A stretch of 64,000 nucleotides of DNA from Stictocephala bisonia (taxonomy: Eukaryota; Arthropoda; Insecta; Hemiptera; Membracidae): NCBI GenBank assembly GCA_035578905.1, contig JAQJVL010001111.1:62001-126000 (forward strand), read 5' to 3'. The position numbers and the translations under genes are program-made. Position 1 is the first letter of the stretch. Every line of letters begins with the position of its first letter. The notes below the pieces were generated by a model. That model had not been told where the DNA came from. It made no database searches and worked only from the letters and a program-made list of their open reading frames with translations. Positions 59,028 through 64,000 of this stretch are shown here, in pieces.

Positions 59028-62000
59028 CTAGATCCGTTGGCTCACTGAGGCGGGTCTTTTTGCTAGTTGGTTGTCCGGGCTATTGTCCTCTTTTAGACGC
59101 CTCTTTGACGAGATGCTGTAGTGGCCATATGGCAATGTACGTATGCCATCTTTCAAAACGTATCTTTTATCGTCATAAGATGACAGGGCAAGTTTTGTTA
59201 TTTTCTGAGTGAAAAGGTTATGTTTATTGCTCCGTATAGTTAGAGCTGTAACTATTTTGTGGATATGTTGGAAGAGGCACTTTTTTACAGGTCATGTTTT
59301 AGCCGCTCCCTAATGGCAGTTTTCGGCACTGCTTTTGCTATTTTCTTCGCCATTCCCTTTGTGTCTAAAACTGAGGAACATTTTGCTCTAAGGCCGGCTA
59401 TTTCTTGAGGTGGTTCACATTTTATTTCATCTTTAAACTTGCCCAGCACCTTATTATTTTTTGAGCTGTAGCATGAATGATCGGGTGGATATTCGGACGT
59501 GTCGAACAAGTCATTGTCCGTTAATATGTCTTCATACACGTCCGATTTAGTTTGGATTTGAGTAAAAAAAGCTGTCTGTGTCAGTCATACATAAACGGAC
59601 ATTCTGTCCATACTTTCTGACTGTCCAGTTATAGTGAAACTCGTACATTATCAATTTGGCCAGGTCCAGAACATTCAGGCCGAAGTATACGGATTTGTTC
59701 AACAGGACGGTAGATTTCTTTAGTGAAAGTCCTGCCAAATCTTTGTTAAATGCAAAGAAATTGGTTAATTGCGTACTGGCGGCCCATTTGATGAGTTTTT
59801 TCATTAGTGATAAGTTTGAAATCAATTATAGAACGGACGTTTTCTAGAGATTTTCCATAACAGTCGTTATTCATAAGTTTAAAATATTCTTTTTCAAAAG
59901 TGTTTTTGGCATTTTTCCTCTTTTCTGTGTTGAAATTTACAAATGGAGCCAGCCACGCACTTTGCCTAAAGGCTAGGACTCGTTTGATACGGATCAGTCG
60001 TAGACCCAATGCCAGATATAATTTTAAAGTTCTGTAGTGAAGGACGTAGTTGTGTTTGTCCTCCACTATGGTTAGTATTTTCTCGACTTTTGTCGGCTTG
60101 ATTTTCGTTTCATCGCAGAGGCGTCTCATGTACGGTGATAGCATGTCATCTGTAACAATTTTACGTTCAGGTGCAAGAGGATAGTCTGAATGTAAATCAT
60201 GTAAGTGTTGAGGGTACTCTAGATCAACTTCCAAAATGTAGCCAGTGTTAGCATCATCGGGTATTTTTGTTACATTCAATGAATCGAGTTCTTTCTTCTC
60301 CAGCCATCTAAATTCAGAATGGGGAAGTGGTTGGCTCATTGCTATTCCATATAGGTTGTTGCAATCAAGGTGCAGCATATAGGTTGTAAGTTCCGTTGGA
60401 TTGTAATCATTTAGATACTTGTTATTAGCCCGGGCGAACCGATGTGGTATCATAGCCACACCACCGCGGACTCCGCTTTCGATGAACAGATGCATGTCGA
60501 TGTCGGTTAATAATTCTAACTGTACATCTGTCATTTTTAGCATAGCGTTCCAGGCCAGTCCAGGTGAGGAGTAGCAGTTGCAAGGATCTATTCCGTACTA
60601 CTGAAGACTGGTGTTGCGAAAGTTTTCGAAGACGTCAGCCAATAGAAGAACATCTGTCTTCAGGTACAAGTCGTGATAGGCCCTCATGCTGGTCATCTCG
60701 AAGGTTGTCCAGACACGTTGTGCATGGGCGTAGTCCTCGTTGGAGATGTCCATTTCAGATAGGTCATTGTGGAACGCTTCCATTGGTGGTAGGCTAGTCT
60801 TGTCCAGCTTCTCCGGTCCAGTCATCCAGGTGTATGGTTAACACCTTTTCTCAGTAATAATTCCAGATGAGAATCTCCCATACACTGGCGCATAACAGTG
60901 ATGTTGTCTCGTCCGTCTGCAGCCAGGTTGTTCACTAGTTTTTCTAAGGAAAATTTAAGGAATTGTAAAGAGTCGAGGAACCGAAAAGAATCTAGTGTTA
61001 CTGACATGTATTTTTCACCGGACTTGGCGATGACATTCATTTTTTTTCTTTTTTGTAGCGGCCAAAACCCTGCATTAGATGGTGGCAGTCGTACCCCTTT
61101 AAATTGTGAAAAACACGGGGATATGTTGGGGTACTTTGTAATTTAAATTGCATTTGTTATGGGCAGCACCCAAGTAGTCACCGGAGATGTGGTCATGGTT
61201 TATCACTTTGTCAGTATCCTCTAATGGCTTGTTGCATAGGTGACAAACCGTGGCCGCTTCAAAGGCGCTCTCCATGTCCGACGTGTAGTGCAGGGGAATG
61301 ACACGCTTCAAAATAGGAAGCAGATCTTTGGCTTCTGTCATCAAGCTGTCCAAAAACGAACGGATTACGTCAGGTCCACTGTACACCTTGGGAGATTTTA
61401 TTGCTCTGCCATGTCTGTTCACGATTACATAGCAGTACCCAGAAGGAAAATGTTGTGCTATATCAATTGTTTGGGACTTGTTGGGTTGATTGTGAATTGG
61501 CACGACAAATGACTCAAAATCAGCATAGATTGTAAACGGTACTCGATGACAGAGTGTGTGGTTTTTAAATTGTAGCCATTTGTCGGCCTCTGATAGCAAT
61601 TTTGTTTTCTGAGCTCCATGTGGTGTACAGTAGAGAAGGTGGTTCAGTAGGGTTTCCTGTTTTTTAAATCGATGAAGGCAGTAATTACAATAATGGACAG
61701 CTTTGTTGTATCCAGTTAAGTGAACCAACAGATTAGACAATTTTTTAATTAAACAATAATGAGTTTTCCCCTCTCTGTTGGTCAGGAGTAGGAGGTTTAC
61801 ATGATGTAGCCTATCCTTTTCCTAGGTGATTCTAAGGGGATAAACCTCATTATGGTATCCAAAGACATTGACGGACACAGTGGGGTTCTGTTTTTCGAAT
61901 TTCGTCAAATCTGTAATTTTCACAGGGTAATTGATTTCCTTCATGTTGATTTCATTCTCATACTTTGTATAGTGAGAGACACGGTAGTTTTTATTTTGGT

Positions 62001-62530
62001 CATGTCCACGGAGCCCGGCCAGTACACTCCACAAGAAGCATTTATCGTCATTATTTCTGATATTGATAATGCCTTGTTTGGAGTTTGCTATAGGCTTCGG
62101 TGTAGGGATGAATGAAGAGGCGTAGATGGGCTGGTATTTTACCATACACAAGTCTATTCGTTGTACTCTATCCAACGTCCAACCACTACCTTCACTTATT
62201 CACTTGGCCATCAACTCCAATATTTTATCCTTAGCCTCCATAAACTGTTCTACGACACTGTCGGTCGGTAAAAGGACACGACTCTTTCCGTGGAATGTCG
62301 GCGTCACCTGCACCTCTTCGTTATTTATAGCTTTTGTGAATAAAACCCGGACGGTAACGTACCACTTCAGTCCATGCAGTCTGTTAAGATGGGTCTCTAA
62401 TTCAGCAGATATCGGTCCTTTTACGCATCAGTGCCGTCACAACGTCGGTGAAGTCTGTATCGTAAGATTTACAGATGTAATTATCAGCGACGTTCACCAA
62501 GTTGTTGTTAATAGCTGATGTGACCGACAT
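59028..62530 (-). pseudogene. Protein-primed DNA polymerase B of a second Polinton, decayed
   Basis: Colinear with the PolB at 16753-20211 and roughly two thirds identical in conserved blocks, but a different subfamily. From ATG 62530 the frame breaks repeatedly: TGA near 62402, frame changes near 62400 and 62190, TAG before 61822, frame changes near 61100 and 61030, TAG near 60598, and breaks near 59800 and 59545. All core motifs remain readable: NNDDKCFLWSVL, CNYCLHRF...H, ADFESF, ICHLC-like zinc cluster with HDHISG...HNKCN, YHDLYLKTD, DCNNLYG, YGKSLENVR and DTDS. The end is set at the TAG complement at 59028. No other Polinton gene is nearby, so this is a fragment. Confidence 0.88.
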
Positions 62531-64000
62531 AGTGAAGTGTCGGATAATATAAAACAAGAAACTAAGATACGCGTCAGTATATATAATACGTAAGGTAAGT
62601 GAGGTAATGTTGGAGAATACAGATATACAGCACAAGCAACAATATGTAAGACTTTAAAGGTTTTGAATGTATGTAGATAACAAAATACTAAATAGAAAGT
62701 GTATAGAGGTAGTGTAAAAATTTTAGGTAGTGTCGTTTAAATTAATCGAGTTTTCTCAAGTCCGTACTGTCTTATTTTAGAAATATGGGAAAAATATAAT
62801 TACTTTTTATATAAAACTATAAGGATATGCAATTTTCTCAATATAACACCATATGGACACACCTCTCGAGTAAAAGTAATTTCGTATCAAACAACACTAC
62901 AATACACATAATTGAATATAAATAAATAATATTACCATGGACTGAGTACTAACGGTACATACGCTAATAAATTAAGGCAAATGTATTATTGTACATGAAT
63001 GTGTGCTGAAGAAAGTTTTGAATATACTGTATATTTAATATGTTAGGAACTATCATAACAGTATGCTATTAAAAAAAAAACAATATAAAATCTAACTATC
63101 CGATTATTTGTGGACGATAAATTACTGCAATTTAATAGTAAATAAGATGTTGTAATTTAGTGGTATCTGTAATTCACCAACGTGTACTGAAACTGAAATA
63201 ATCTATAGTTAACATTAGTATACATTATGATCTTAGATCATGTTAAAATGAGAAGTATGAAAGTACTTAAACAATCGATAAAGTAAAAATATTAAATTTA
63301 ATTTAAGGAAATTATTAGTACAATTTGCAAACTATTTTACATAAATATAACAAAAATTAAAGTCTTTCAAAGATTTAATAATCAATACTAAACATATTTT
63401 ATAACCTCAATCAACTTCAACTGGTTTTTATCTGTAATTTAGGCCTAATATAAAATTTAAAAAATAAAATGTTACTTAAAAGCTTTTAACAAACCATAGT
63501 ACTATTAAAAAGAATTATACTTACAATTATTCTAAATGCGAGATATCCACAAAAACACTAGGAATAGTCAAGGAGCACAACTAAAGCACATACACACTAG
63601 ACTGCCAGCAAAACAAATCTGGCCAGAGGATCCGATGCGTTGCTTATATAAGGCACGGGGGTGACGCCGTAGAGTGTTCTAGAAACGTTCCCACGGTAAA
63701 ACTTCTGCGCAGCAGGCTGACGCCAATGCTATTACCACAGCGGCTACCTGCACTCATAAATTACGTTTTTACTAGTGACAGATGTCAAGAAGGGGTCAGC
63801 AGTTCTTGGAATGTTGACCAAGTGTACAGCACCTGCGTTGTCCCCATTCGTTATCGATGTGTAGTGGGAAATTCCTATTACGACGAGCATGTCTGTTAAG
63901 AACACCTGAGTACACTAATCACTTGTTTTTATGGTTAACATTGACGAATACCACGCAGTTACAAAAATTTATTTATGGAAGAGGAAGCAGTGGCGTTAAC
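62531..64000. other. AT-rich region right of PolB 2, promoter-like block near 63640
   Basis: 62640-63540 is AT-rich and non-coding. At 63600-63720 a GC-richer block holds TTATATAAGGCACGGG (a TATA box on the minus strand), TTCTAGAA with a nearby GTTCC, and TGACGCC. Its reverse complement resembles the promoter cluster at 57990-58035 in order (TTCTAGAA, ACG.CGTCA, CCCC), so the two could be remnants of Polinton 2 terminal repeats. The evidence is weak. Confidence 0.35.

Noticed and set aside
57721..63720. Complete second Polinton between the two promoter-like blocks
   Set aside because: No confirmed inverted repeats or target duplication, and no capsid, integrase or ATPase gene between them.

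Overview
The window looks like a transposon-dense, non-rDNA stretch of an arthropod (most likely insect) nuclear genome. No host gene is recognisable. The evidence for an insect is R2-type retrotransposons carrying short insect-like 28S rRNA fragments, an arthropod-style Polinton/adintovirus-like element, and P, piggyBac, pogo/Tigger and PIF/Harbinger DNA transposons. Promoters with TATA plus a TCAGT initiator fit the same source.

Layout. (1) 1-39.73 kb is a head-to-tail array of three diverged R2-type non-LTR retrotransposons (copy A 175-26466, copy B 26541-32197, copy C from about 32991). They are separated by fragments of the 28S gene around the R2 target, and a 696-bp non-coding element (32264-32959) sits at the same kind of junction. 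Unlike textbook R2, each copy has two ORFs. ORF1 is gag-like with CCHC knuckles. ORF2 has three zinc fingers, a Myb-like domain, RT and a restriction-like endonuclease. The ORF2 ATG overlaps the ORF1 stop by 11 nt wherever the junction is preserved. All ORF2s and most ORF1s are broken; the ORF1 of copy C is intact. (2) A 17,017-bp Polinton (4178-21194) with 6-bp target duplications and long inverted repeats is inserted in a duplicated ORF1 of copy A. All its genes lie on the minus strand: protein-primed PolB, integrase, packaging ATPase, a DUF8207-like protein, a fibre-like protein, a PLA2 protein, an adenain-like protease, penton-like and hexon-like capsid proteins, two paralogous proteins and two small unknowns. 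PolB has one in-frame stop; the other genes are open. (3) 37.05-39.60 kb is a piggyBac inserted in the RT of copy C. (4) 40.25-48.23 kb is a P-element relic split by a Tigger element, which itself carries a second piggyBac. (5) 48.49-55.14 kb is a third piggyBac split by a Harbinger element. The Harbinger transposase is intact when its intron is removed, and its exons interlock with an antisense MADF gene. (6) 55.1-64 kb is gene-poor DNA with a DUF7869-like relic, a heat-shock/CRE-like promoter cluster, and a decayed PolB from a second Polinton.

The Polinton encodes the parts of a small DNA virus: replication (PolB), integration (chromodomain integrase), packaging ATPase, maturation protease, hexon and penton, entry-type PLA2 and a fibre candidate. 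The R2 copies appear to act as targets for one another, because every inserted copy brings 28S target sequence with it. All assignments come from reading motifs by eye; no database search was run.
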